Positions 18,561-26,660 of a DNA stretch of 64,000 nucleotides are shown here, piece after piece (the stretch's first letter is position 1; every line of letters begins with the position of its first letter). A model generated the notes under the pieces. That model was not told the origin of the DNA and did no database searches. It saw only the letters and a program-made list of their open reading frames with translations. Source of the DNA: Paractinoplanes lichenicola. GTDB lineage: Bacteria; Actinomycetota; Actinomycetes; Mycobacteriales; Micromonosporaceae. The DNA lies in contig NZ_JAENHO010000006.1 in assembly GCF_016785085.1 (NCBI RefSeq), positions 124,001-188,000 of the forward strand. Direction: 5' to 3'. The translations under genes and the position numbers were made by a program.

Positions 18561-19567
18561 TGCCCCGTCGGGTCAGGTTGTCCCTGTTCCTGGCGGGTTC
18601 GATGATCGGCCTGGGCACACTGGCGGTCGCCGCCGGGGCCCGCGAGCGCGATCCCGAGCTGCACATCCCGCTGCCGCCGCGGTCGGTCAGCCCGCACCTC
18701 TACGTCGACCCCAACGGCGCGGCCGCCGTCGCCGTGCGCGCCCTGGAACAGGCCGGGCGGCCGGGCGAGGCGACGATCGTCCGCCGGATCGCCGACCAGC
18801 CTGCCTCGGTCTGGTTCACCGACGGCGCCCCGGGCCACGTCGAGCGGGCGCGCCGGCTGGTCGCCGCGGCCGCGGCCGCCCGGCGCACACCCGTGCTGAC
18901 GCTCTACAACATTCCCTACCGGGACTGCTCGGGGCATTCGGCGGGCGGGGCGCCGGACGCCGCGGCCTATCGGAGCTGGGTGAACGGGCTGGCCGGGGCG
19001 CTGCGCGGGCACCGGGCCATCGTCGTGCTCGAACCGGACGCGGTGGCCCAGGCCGTACGGGGGTGCCTGTCGGAGGAGCGGGCGGCCGAGCGCTACGGGC
19101 TGCTGCGGCACGCGGTGGCGGCCCTGCGGCTGGCCGCCCCCGGCGTGCGGGTCTACGTCGACGCGGGCAACCCGACGTGGATCGCGGCCGCGCGGATCGG
19201 CCCCGCCCTGCGCTCGGCCGGGGTGGGGACGGCGGCCGGGTTCGCGCTCAACGTGGCCAACTTCGAGACGACAGCGGACAACATCGCGTACGGGAACGCA
19301 GTGTCCCGGAGCCTCGGGGGCAAACATTTCGTCGTCGACACCAGCCGCAACGGCAACGGGCCGGCGCAGCGCGGCGCGGGCGACCGGCACTGGTGCAACC
19401 CGGCCGGGCGGCGGCTCGGGCCCGCGCCCACCCTGCGCACCGGACACCCGCTGGTCGATGCGTACCTTTGGGTGAAACGTCCCGGGGAATCCGATGGCGC
19501 CTGCGGGCCCGGTCAGCCCCCGGCGGGGCACTGGTTCCCTGCGTACGCGGTCGCTCTGGCCAAGTGA
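18560..19567 (+). CDS. cslZ: Glycoside hydrolase family 6 endoglucanase CslZ
   Basis: 335 residues with an N-terminal hydrophobic signal/anchor (about residues 6-25). GH6 landmarks: NIPYRDCSGHSAGG carries the candidate acid Asp, IVVLEPDAVAQ the second conserved Asp, and DTSRNGNGP with WCNPAGRRLG the substrate loops. It should cut beta-1,4-glucan, probably trimming or releasing the CslA product. ATG 18560 overlaps the glxA stop (TGATG); a GTG at 18557 is an alternative. Last gene of the operon. Confidence 0.92.
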   Translation: MPRRVRLSLFLAGSMIGLGTLAVAAGARERDPELHIPLPPRSVSPHLYVDPNGAAAVAVRALEQAGRPGEATIVRRIADQPASVWFTDGAPGHVERARRLVAAAAAARRTPVLTLYNIPYRDCSGHSAGGAPDAAAYRSWVNGLAGALRGHRAIVVLEPDAVAQAVRGCLSEERAAERYGLLRHAVAALRLAAPGVRVYVDAGNPTWIAAARIGPALRSAGVGTAAGFALNVANFETTADNIAYGNAVSRSLGGKHFVVDTSRNGNGPAQRGAGDRHWCNPAGRRLGPAPTLRTGHPLVDAYLWVKRPGESDGACGPGQPPAGHWFPAYAVALAK

Positions 19568-19598
19568 ACCTTATCCCAATTCCCCCCTTGTTACCCTC

Positions 19599-19636
19599 GC
19601 GCCGATACGATCGGCGCAGTCGGGACAGCGCTGTCC
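19599..19636 (+). promoter_or_regulatory. Two adjacent dyads between cslZ and ppc
   Basis: GCGCCGAT (19599-19606) and its complement (19610-19617) form an 8-bp hairpin with a 3-nt loop. Six bases later GGACAGCGCTGTCC (19623-19636) is a perfect 14-bp palindrome. The first could end the csl transcript; the second looks like an operator in front of ppc. Confidence 0.45.
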
Positions 19637-19668
19637 TGGAGCACCTTTCAAGGCAAGGAGCGCCCCCG

Positions 19669-22464
19669 ATGACCGACCAGCACGGCCACTTAGACCCCGA
19701 CGGTCCTGACGCCGCACTGCGCGCCGACATCCGGCGTATCGGCACGCTGCTCGGGCAGACCCTGGCCCGCCAGGAAGGCCGTCCGCTGCTCGACCTGGTC
19801 GAGGAGATTCGCGCCCTGGTCCGGCAGGAGCCGCAGGCCGCGGCCGACCGGCTCGCGGCCATGGACGTCACCACCGGCACCAAGCTGGCCCGCGCGTTCT
19901 CGACCTACTTCCACCTGGCCAACATCACCGAGCAGGTGCACCGCTCGCGTGACCTGCGCCGGCGCCGCGCCCGCGACGGCGGCTGGCTCGACCAGGCGGC
20001 CAAGCTGATCGCCGAGAAGGGGGTGCCGTCCGACGAGATCGCCGCGGCCGCCCGCCGGCTCGCCGTCCGCCCGGTCTTCACCGCGCACCCGACCGAGGCC
20101 GCCCGCCGCTCGATCCTGTCGAAGCTGCGCCAGCTGGCCGACGCGCTCGACGCCGAGGCCGCCGCCCAGGTGCTCTACGGCCAGACCGACACCACCGCCT
20201 CGACGCGCAAGTTCGCCGAGCTCATCGACCTGCTGTGGCAGACCGACGAGCTGCGGCTGGACAGGCCCGACCCGACCGACGAGGCCCGCAATGCGGTCTA
20301 CTACCTCAAGGACCTCTACGCCGAGGCCGCCCCGCAGGTGCTGGCCGACCTGGCCGAGACGCTGCGCCAGCTGGGGGTCGAGACCGCGCCGACGGCCCGC
20401 CCGCTGACCTTCGGCTCGTGGATCGGCGGCGACCGCGACGGCAACCCGTTCGTCACCCCGACCGTCACCCGCGACGTGCTGCTGATCCAGCACGAGCACG
20501 GCATCCAGGCCACCGAGGCCGCGATGGACCAGCTGATCGACGTGCTGTCGGTCTCGCGGCGGCTGCGTGGGGTCTCGCTCGACCTGTCCGCCTCGCTGGC
20601 CAAGGATCTCGACAACCTGCCCGAGGTCGCCCCGCGGTTCCGCCGCACCAACGCCGAGGAGCCGTACCGGCTCAAGGTCCGGGCGATCAAGGCCAAGCTG
20701 GCCAACACCCGCGACCGGCTGCGCCGCGGCACCGCGCACGTGCCCGGCCGCGACTACCTGGGCAGCGACGAGCTGATCAGCGACCTCGAGCTGATCCGGG
20801 CCTCGCTGGCCCGCAACTCCGGCCAGCTGACCGCCGTCGGCGTGGTCGCCACCGCGATCCGTACGGTGTCGGCCTTCGGGCTGCAGCTGGCGACGCTCGA
20901 CGTCCGCGAGCACGCCGAGAAGCACCACGAGGTCCTGCAGCAGATGTACACGCAGGTCGGCGAGGTGGAGGACTACGCCGCACTCGACCGGGCCGACCGC
21001 ACCAAGCTGCTGGCCACCGAGCTGACCGGCCGGCGCCCGCTGGCCAGCGCCGAGACGCCGCTGACGGATTCCGCCCGCAAGACGTTCGACGTGTTCAACA
21101 CGATCCGCGACGTGCAGGACAGGTTCGGCGCCGACGTGATCGAGACGTACATCATCTCGATGACCCTGGGCGTCGACGACGTGCTGGCCGCGGCCGTGCT
21201 GGCCCGCGAGGCCGGACTGGTCGACATCCACAACGGCCGGGCCCGGGTCAACATCGTGCCCCTGCTGGAGACCCCGGCCGAGCTCGACGCGGGTGGCGAC
21301 CTGCTCGACGAGATGCTGTCCCTGCCGGCGTACCGGGAGATCGTGAAGGCCCGCGGCGACGTGCAGGAAGTGATGCTGGGCTACTCCGACTCCAACAAGG
21401 AGGGCGGCATCACCACGAGCCAGTGGGGCATCCACAAGGCGCAGCGCTCGCTGCGTGACGTGGCGGCCCGGCACGGCGTACGGCTGCGGCTCTTCCACGG
21501 CCGCGGCGGCACGGTCGGCCGCGGTGGTGGCCCCACGCACGAGGCGATCCTGGCCCAGCCGTACGGCACGCTGGACGGCGCGATCAAGGTGACCGAGCAG
21601 GGCGAGGTCATCTCCGACAAGTACACGCTGCCCGCCCTGGCCCGGGAGAACCTGGAGCTCACGGTGGCCGCGGTGCTGCAGGCGACGCTGCTGCACACCT
21701 CGCCGTCGGTCGACCTCGAGCGGCTGGCCCGCTGGGACGCCACGATGGACACGGCGTCGGACGCGGCGTTCGCGCAGTACCGCTCGCTGGTCGAGAATCC
21801 GGACCTGCCGGCGTACTTCTGGGCGGCCACCCCGACCGAGCTGCTGGGCGCGCTCAACATCGGCTCCCGCCCGGCCAAGCGGCCCAACACGGACGCCGGC
21901 CTGGGCGGCCTGCGGGCGATCCCGTGGGTGTTCGGCTGGACCCAGACGCGGCAGATCGTGCCCGGCTGGTTCGGCGTGGGCACCGGCCTCAAGGCGGCCC
22001 GCGAGGCCGGCCACACCGAGGTGCTGAAGGAGATGTACGGCAACTGGCAGTTCTTCCAGACGTTCCTGTCCAACGTCGAGATGATGCTGACCAAGACCGA
22101 CCTGTCGATCGCCCGCCGCTACGTCGACACCCTGGTGCCCGAGTACCTCCACCCGATCTTCGACAAGATCCGGGAGGAGTACGACCTGACCGTGCGCGAG
22201 GTGCTGGCCATCACCGGCACGTCCGAGCTGCTGGAAGGCCAGCCCGAGCTCAAGCGCACGCTGGGCGTCCGCGACACCTACCTCGAGCCGCTGCACCACC
22301 TGCAGGTGGCCCTGCTCCGGCAGTATCGCGACGCGGGCGAGGCCGACCGCCAGGCCGTCGTGGCGCCGGGCTCCCGCCGGGCCCCGTCCGACTCCACGGC
22401 CCTGGAGCGGGCGCTGCTGACCTCGGTCAACGGCATCGCCGCGGGCATGCGCAACACGGGCTGA
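19669..22464 (+). CDS. ppc: Phosphoenolpyruvate carboxylase
   Basis: 931 residues. Carboxylates PEP to oxaloacetate, replenishing the TCA cycle. The conserved motifs are present: VFTAHPTEAARRS with the catalytic His, GYSDSNKEGG, and LFHGRGGTVGRGGGP; the C-terminus ends in MRNTG as in the family. ATG 19669 follows AAGGAG at a 9-nt spacing. It has its own upstream dyads and downstream terminator, so it is probably a separate unit from the csl operon despite a gap of only 101 bp. Confidence 0.98.
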   Translation: MTDQHGHLDPDGPDAALRADIRRIGTLLGQTLARQEGRPLLDLVEEIRALVRQEPQAAADRLAAMDVTTGTKLARAFSTYFHLANITEQVHRSRDLRRRRARDGGWLDQAAKLIAEKGVPSDEIAAAARRLAVRPVFTAHPTEAARRSILSKLRQLADALDAEAAAQVLYGQTDTTASTRKFAELIDLLWQTDELRLDRPDPTDEARNAVYYLKDLYAEAAPQVLADLAETLRQLGVETAPTARPLTFGSWIGGDRDGNPFVTPTVTRDVLLIQHEHGIQATEAAMDQLIDVLSVSRRLRGVSLDLSASLAKDLDNLPEVAPRFRRTNAEEPYRLKVRAIKAKLANTRDRLRRGTAHVPGRDYLGSDELISDLELIRASLARNSGQLTAVGVVATAIRTVSAFGLQLATLDVREHAEKHHEVLQQMYTQVGEVEDYAALDRADRTKLLATELTGRRPLASAETPLTDSARKTFDVFNTIRDVQDRFGADVIETYIISMTLGVDDVLAAAVLAREAGLVDIHNGRARVNIVPLLETPAELDAGGDLLDEMLSLPAYREIVKARGDVQEVMLGYSDSNKEGGITTSQWGIHKAQRSLRDVAARHGVRLRLFHGRGGTVGRGGGPTHEAILAQPYGTLDGAIKVTEQGEVISDKYTLPALARENLELTVAAVLQATLLHTSPSVDLERLARWDATMDTASDAAFAQYRSLVENPDLPAYFWAATPTELLGALNIGSRPAKRPNTDAGLGGLRAIPWVFGWTQTRQIVPGWFGVGTGLKAAREAGHTEVLKEMYGNWQFFQTFLSNVEMMLTKTDLSIARRYVDTLVPEYLHPIFDKIREEYDLTVREVLAITGTSELLEGQPELKRTLGVRDTYLEPLHHLQVALLRQYRDAGEADRQAVVAPGSRRAPSDSTALERALLTSVNGIAAGMRNTG

Positions 22465-22477
22465 TTTAGCCCGTTTT

Positions 22478-22507
22478 CGGGCCCGGGGCGATCTCGTCCC
22501 GGGCCCG
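22478..22507 (+). terminator. Terminator downstream of ppc
   Basis: A 10-bp perfect inverted repeat (CGGGCCCGGG at 22478-22487, complement at 22498-22507) with a 10-nt loop, starting 14 bp after the ppc stop and ending 7 bp before the next promoter. Confidence 0.75.
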
Positions 22508-22514
22508 TTCCCGT

Positions 22515-22543
22515 TTGCAGCCATCGAAGGTTACGGCTATGGT
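22515..22543 (+). promoter_or_regulatory. SigA/HrdB-type promoter of the cellulase gene
   Basis: TTGCAG (22515-22520) and TATGGT (22538-22543) are separated by exactly 17 bp. The element lies between the ppc terminator and the CebR-like operator and points to a start near 22550, about 50 nt before the cellulase start codon. Confidence 0.65.
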
Positions 22544-22546
22544 CCG

Positions 22547-22560
22547 TGGGAGCGCTCCCA
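22547..22560 (+). promoter_or_regulatory. CebR-type operator
   Basis: TGGGAGCGCTCCCA is a perfect 14-bp palindrome identical to the operator known for CebR/CelR, the cellobiose/cello-oligosaccharide-responsive LacI repressors of actinomycetes. It starts 3 bp after the -10 element, so bound repressor would block transcription of the cellulase until cello-oligosaccharides appear. Confidence 0.85.
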
Positions 22561-22598
22561 GATCCCCCGTCCCCTCCCCGATGGAGCATCGATCCCCC

Positions 22599-23951
22599 AT
22601 GCGCAGATGGAGAATTCTCGCCGGCGTCGCCGTGGCGGCCGCCGCCGCGACGGTGGCCACGGTCATCGCCCTGCCCGCCAGCGCCGAGACGGCCGCCTTC
22701 ACGGTGACCAGCTCGTGGAGCACCGGCTACCAGGGCCAGATCGAGGTCAGGAACAACACCTCGGCCACGATCAACACCTGGCAGGTCCGGTTCACCCTGC
22801 CCGCCGGCACGACCGTCGTCAACTCCTGGAACGCCACGCAGTCCGTCTCGGGCTCGACCTACACGTTCACGCCGGCCGGCTGGAACGGCACGCTGGCCGC
22901 GGGCGCGTCGACGTCCTTCGGGTTCGTCGCCAACGGCACCGGCCGCCCCGTTCTTGACGGGTCCACCGGCCCCACCACTCCCCCGGCCACGACCACTCCC
23001 CCCACGACCGCTCCTCCCACAGGCACCACCCCGGTCGCGATCAACGGGCAGCTGCGGGTCTGCGGCACCAAGCTGTGCAACTCCAACGGCAAGGCCATCC
23101 AGCTGCGCGGCATGAGCACCCACGGCCTGCAGTGGTTCGCCAAGTGCTACAACACCAACTCGCTGAACGCGCTGGCCAACGACTGGAAGGCCGACCTGCT
23201 GCGGATCTCGATGTACGTGCAGGAGGGCGGCTACGAGACCAACCCGGCCGGCTTCACCTCGCAGGTCAACAACCTGGTCGACCAGGCGGAGAGCCGCGGC
23301 CTGTACGCCCTCGTCGACTTCCACACGCTGACCCCGGGCGACCCGAACTACAACCTGGCCCGGGCCAAGACGTTCTTCAACGAGGTCTCGGCGCGCAACG
23401 CGAACAAGAAGAACATCATCTACGAGATCACCAACGAGCCCAACGGCGTCAGCTGGGCCGGCATCAAGAGCTACGCCGAGCAGGTCATCCCCGTGATCCG
23501 GGCCAACGACCCGGACGCCGTGATCGTCGTCGGTACCCGCGGCTGGTCGTCGCTGGGCGTCTCCGAGGGCGCGACCTCGGCCGAGATCACCACCAACCCG
23601 GTCAACGCGAGCAACATCATGTACGCGTTCCACTTCTACGCGGCGTCCCACCTGGACAACTACCGCGCCGAGGTGCAACGGGCGGCCGCCTCGCTCCCGC
23701 TGTTCGTCACCGAGTTCGGCACCGTGACGTACACGGGTGGCGGCCAGGTCGACCTGCAGAGCACCGCCACCTGGCTCGACCTGCTCGACCGCCTGCAGAT
23801 CAGCTACGCCAACTGGACCTATTCGGACGCCGACGAGAGCAGCGCAGCCTTCCGCTCCGGCACGTGCAACGGCTCCGACTACGGCAGCGGCGTCCTGAGC
23901 CAGTCCGGCACCTACCTGAAGAGCCGCATCAGCACCCCGGACAACTTCTGA
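22599..23951 (+). CDS. Secreted GH5 endoglucanase with N-terminal CBM2
   Basis: 450 residues: a signal peptide ending near ALPASAETA, a CBM2 cellulose-binding module (about 30-120, with conserved Trp in SSWSTGYQGQ, INTWQV and GWNG), a Pro/Thr linker (about 125-145) and a GH5 catalytic domain. The acid/base Glu is in YEITNEPNG and the nucleophile in LFVTEFGT. It hydrolyses cellulose outside the cell. I chose ATG 22599 because a GGAG lies 12 nt upstream and it leads straight into the signal peptide; ATG 22581 is possible. Expression should follow cello-oligosaccharides through the CebR box upstream. Confidence 0.95.
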   Translation: MRRWRILAGVAVAAAAATVATVIALPASAETAAFTVTSSWSTGYQGQIEVRNNTSATINTWQVRFTLPAGTTVVNSWNATQSVSGSTYTFTPAGWNGTLAAGASTSFGFVANGTGRPVLDGSTGPTTPPATTTPPTTAPPTGTTPVAINGQLRVCGTKLCNSNGKAIQLRGMSTHGLQWFAKCYNTNSLNALANDWKADLLRISMYVQEGGYETNPAGFTSQVNNLVDQAESRGLYALVDFHTLTPGDPNYNLARAKTFFNEVSARNANKKNIIYEITNEPNGVSWAGIKSYAEQVIPVIRANDPDAVIVVGTRGWSSLGVSEGATSAEITTNPVNASNIMYAFHFYAASHLDNYRAEVQRAAASLPLFVTEFGTVTYTGGGQVDLQSTATWLDLLDRLQISYANWTYSDADESSAAFRSGTCNGSDYGSGVLSQSGTYLKSRISTPDNF

Positions 23952-23980
23952 TCCTCTTCAAGCGCCGGTAGATCCGCGTG

Positions 23981-24010
23981 TGCCCCCGGGTTCCCACCAG
24001 CCCGGGGGCA
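23981..24010. terminator. Bidirectional terminator
   Basis: TGCCCCCGGG (23981-23990) and its complement (24001-24010) form a 10-bp stem with a 10-nt loop between the 3' ends of the converging cellulase and the gene at 24017. Confidence 0.75.
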
Positions 24011-24016
24011 TACGTG

Positions 24017-24769
24017 TCACGCCTTGACGGCCAGGCGTTCGCCGATGATCAGGGCCGGGCGGGTCCAGGCGGCGAGCAGGGCGTCGAGGTCGGGGGTCTC
24101 GGTCAGGAACCAGCCCGAGTGGAAGGTGCCGGTCGACCACTGCAGCGTGTGGGAGAGGCGGTTGACCTGGGTCAGGCGGGGGTCCAGGGCGAGCCGGCGC
24201 GAGAGGTAGACGTCGGTGCCGAGCTGGCGGCCCACGGTCAGGGCGGCCGGGGTCGGGGTGCAGCCCTCGGAGTGCAGGACGGCGTACGCCGGGTCGAGGG
24301 CCGTGCAGCACGCCTCCAGGTAGCGCAGCACCACCGCCTGCCGGGCCTCGGCGGCCGCCCGCTCGTCGGCGTTCCACAGCGGGCGCGGGATCGCGAACGC
24401 GCCGGCCTCCATCGTCACCTCGACGGGGTGCCGGTCGGGCGGGGTGTCCTCGCCGGGGGTCGCCTCGAACGAGATCGCCGCCGGGCCGATGCCGGGCAGG
24501 TTCATCGCCACCTTGTAGCCGCCGCCGTCGCGCAGGCAGCGGCGCACCTCCCGGGCCGAGCGGTCGCCCGTGTAGCCGATGCCGGGCGCGCCGGGCAGCC
24601 GCGAGAACGCCAGGCCGGGCGGGCCGAAGAACATCCCCCCGGCGTACGTGCCGCCGTTGCGTTCCAGGACGTCCCCGACCGCGGCCAGCGCCGGCTCGTC
24701 CGGGAGGCGGTCGAACCAGAGGCCGAAGGACAGGAAGACCCCACCCGGCCACATTGACGTGAGTCCCAT
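24017..24769 (-). CDS. Hypothetical protein
   Basis: Up to 250 residues, soluble, no signal peptide or membrane segment. The composition is normal for a coding gene and the frame is free of stops. It has a WFDRLPDEPALAAVGDVLERNGG start region and a C-terminal WSTGTFHSGWFLTETPDLDALLAAW. I do not recognise a family; the layout is like Imm-type immunity or DUF proteins but no specific match can be claimed. The start could be ATG 24769 or ATG 24754; neither has a good ribosome site. It is divergent from the ABC exporter operon across the palindrome cluster. Confidence 0.7.
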   Translation of the reverse strand: MGLTSMWPGGVFLSFGLWFDRLPDEPALAAVGDVLERNGGTYAGGMFFGPPGLAFSRLPGAPGIGYTGDRSAREVRRCLRDGGGYKVAMNLPGIGPAAISFEATPGEDTPPDRHPVEVTMEAGAFAIPRPLWNADERAAAEARQAVVLRYLEACCTALDPAYAVLHSEGCTPTPAALTVGRQLGTDVYLSRRLALDPRLTQVNRLSHTLQWSTGTFHSGWFLTETPDLDALLAAWTRPALIIGERLAVKA

Positions 24770-24792
24770 GTTTTGTTGAACGCGCCGACCGG

Positions 24793-24842
24793 CTCTCAGG
24801 TGATTCTGAGAGTGAGCTGAGAGACCCCCGACGGTCTCTCAG
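24793..24842. promoter_or_regulatory. Two adjacent inverted repeats sharing the heptamer CTGAGAG
   Basis: CTCTCAG (24793-24799) pairs with CTGAGAG (24806-24812), and CTGAGAGA (24817-24824) pairs with TCTCTCAG (24835-24842). All four arms carry the same heptamer, in alternating orientation. The cluster lies 48 bp before the exporter start and 24 bp before the divergent gene, where a regulator could control both. Confidence 0.6.
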
Positions 24843-24889
24843 GGTTTAACCGGATCCGATCGGGTGCGTCGGCTTCCTAGGCTGTTGCC

Positions 24890-25804
24890 GTGACCATCAT
24901 CGCGACACAGTCGCTCACGAAAACGTACGGGGGCGGGGTGACCGCCCTCAGCGAACTCACCGTCGACGTCGAGGCGGGCGTGATCGGGCTCGTCGGCGCG
25001 AACGGTGCCGGTAAGAGCACCTTTATCAAGATCATGCTTGGCCTCACGGCGCCCACCAGCGGCGAGGTCCGGGTGTTCGGCATCGACCCGGTCACCGAGA
25101 CCGACAAGGTGCGGGCCCGGGTCGGCTACATGCCGGAGAACGACTGCCTGCCGCCGGACGTCTCGGCCTCGGAGTTCGTGACCCACCTGGGCCGGCTCAG
25201 CGGGCTGCCCAAGACGGCCGCGCGCGAGCGGGCCTCCGAGGCGCTGCGGCACGTCGGCCTCTACGAGGAGCGCTACCGCCAGATCGGCGGTTACTCGACC
25301 GGCATGAAGCAGCGGGTCAAGCTGGCCCAGGCTCTCGTGCACGACCCCGACCTGCTGCTGCTGGACGAGCCGACCAACGGCCTCGACCCGGCCGGCCGCG
25401 ACGCCATGCTCAACCTGGTGCACCGGATCGGCAACGAGTTCGGCATCTCGGTCGTCGTCTGCTCGCACCTGCTGGGCGAGGTGGAGCGCATCTGTGACTC
25501 GCTGATCGCGATCGAGGGCGGCCGCCTGCTGCGGGCCGACCGGATCTCGGCGATGACGGCCGCCTCCGACGTGCTGGCGGTCGAGGTCAGCGAGGGCACC
25601 GACGAGCTGGCCGACATCCTCGTGCAACGCGAGCTGACGGTGACCCGCGAGGGCCGGATGCTGCTCGTGCCGCTGACCAACGAGACCGCGTACGACGAGA
25701 TCCTGCGCGCCGTGGCCGAACTCGACCTGCCGCTGCACCGCCTCGACCAGCGACGCCACCGCGTGGCCGAGCTCTTCACCACGAAGGAGACCGCCGATGT
25801 CTGA
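24890..25804 (+). CDS. ABC transporter ATP-binding protein (ABC-2 exporter type)
   Basis: 304 residues. Walker A GANGAGKST near residue 40, signature YSTGMKQRVKLAQAL near 140 and Walker B LLLLDEPTNGLDP, then a C-terminal regulatory part. The signature YSTGM replaces LSGGQ as in other actinobacterial exporters of this class. It energises the permease encoded by the next gene, whose start overlaps it by 8 bp. GTG 24890 has no ribosome site, and a TAGGCT -10-like element at 24878-24883 would start the RNA at about the GTG, suggesting a leaderless message. Cargo unknown. Confidence 0.92.
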   Translation: MTIIATQSLTKTYGGGVTALSELTVDVEAGVIGLVGANGAGKSTFIKIMLGLTAPTSGEVRVFGIDPVTETDKVRARVGYMPENDCLPPDVSASEFVTHLGRLSGLPKTAARERASEALRHVGLYEERYRQIGGYSTGMKQRVKLAQALVHDPDLLLLDEPTNGLDPAGRDAMLNLVHRIGNEFGISVVVCSHLLGEVERICDSLIAIEGGRLLRADRISAMTAASDVLAVEVSEGTDELADILVQRELTVTREGRMLLVPLTNETAYDEILRAVAELDLPLHRLDQRRHRVAELFTTKETADV

Positions 25805-26660
25805 TGCGGGCGTCATCCACGACATCGGATACCAGCGGTACGAGGGTCCGCGCCTGGGCCGGTCCGCGGTGTTCGGAGCGATCTACCAGCACGGCCTGCG
25901 GGCCGCGTTCGGGCTGGGCCGCTCGGCCAAGGCAAAGATCTTCCCGTGGCTGGTGGTGGGCATCGTCCTGCTGGTCGCGGTGATCAACGCCGCGGTCAAG
26001 GCCCAGGCCAACATCATCCTGTTCGACTACTTCTCGTTCGACGACACGATGAGCTGGCTGGTCATCTTCTTCGTCGCGATCGTCGCGCCCGAGCTGGTCT
26101 CGCGGGACATGCGCTCGGGGGTCCTGCCGCTCTACTTCAGCCGCCCGCTGCGCGCCTTCGACTACATCGGGGCCAAGTTCGCCGCGCTCGCCACTGCGGT
26201 GTTCCTGCTGCTCGGCGTGCCCCAGCTGATCATGTTTCTGGGTGGCGCGTTCACCACCAAGAAGGGCGCCTCGGGCGTCTGGAACGAGCTCCTCGACCTG
26301 CTCCCCGGCTGGGGTTACAGCGTGCTCTGGGCGCTGCTGTTCGCGTCGATCAGCCTGCTGGTCGCCTCGATCACCGGCAAGCGCGCGTTCGCGGCGGGCG
26401 GCATCGTGGCCGTCTTCCTGATGACCGCCCCGATCGTCGGCGTGCTGAGCATCCTGCCGTCGAGCACCTCGCAGCACCTGGCCGGCCTGGCCAGCCCGAT
26501 GTCGCTGCTGACCGGCGTGCAGGCGTGGCTGCGGGGCCGCAACGACCTCGGCATCGACGTCGGCGACTTCGGCGTGATCTACGGGATCGAGCTGTTCTGC
26601 CTGGTCTTCGCCTGCCTCCTGCTGTTGCTGGCCCGCTACCGGAAGGTGGCCTCCCTGTGA
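25797..26660 (+). CDS. ABC-2 family permease
   Basis: 287 residues with six hydrophobic helices. After a cytosolic start (IHDIGYQRYEGPRLGR, typical of this permease class) comes the first helix FPWLVVGIVLLVAVINA. VAPELVSRDMRSGVLPLYFSRPL is the conserved loop of ABC-2 exporters. ATG 25797 overlaps the end of the preceding ATPase gene, and the stop overlaps the GTG of the next ATPase. It pairs with that upstream ATPase. Confidence 0.9.
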   Translation: MSDAGVIHDIGYQRYEGPRLGRSAVFGAIYQHGLRAAFGLGRSAKAKIFPWLVVGIVLLVAVINAAVKAQANIILFDYFSFDDTMSWLVIFFVAIVAPELVSRDMRSGVLPLYFSRPLRAFDYIGAKFAALATAVFLLLGVPQLIMFLGGAFTTKKGASGVWNELLDLLPGWGYSVLWALLFASISLLVASITGKRAFAAGGIVAVFLMTAPIVGVLSILPSSTSQHLAGLASPMSLLTGVQAWLRGRNDLGIDVGDFGVIYGIELFCLVFACLLLLLARYRKVASL

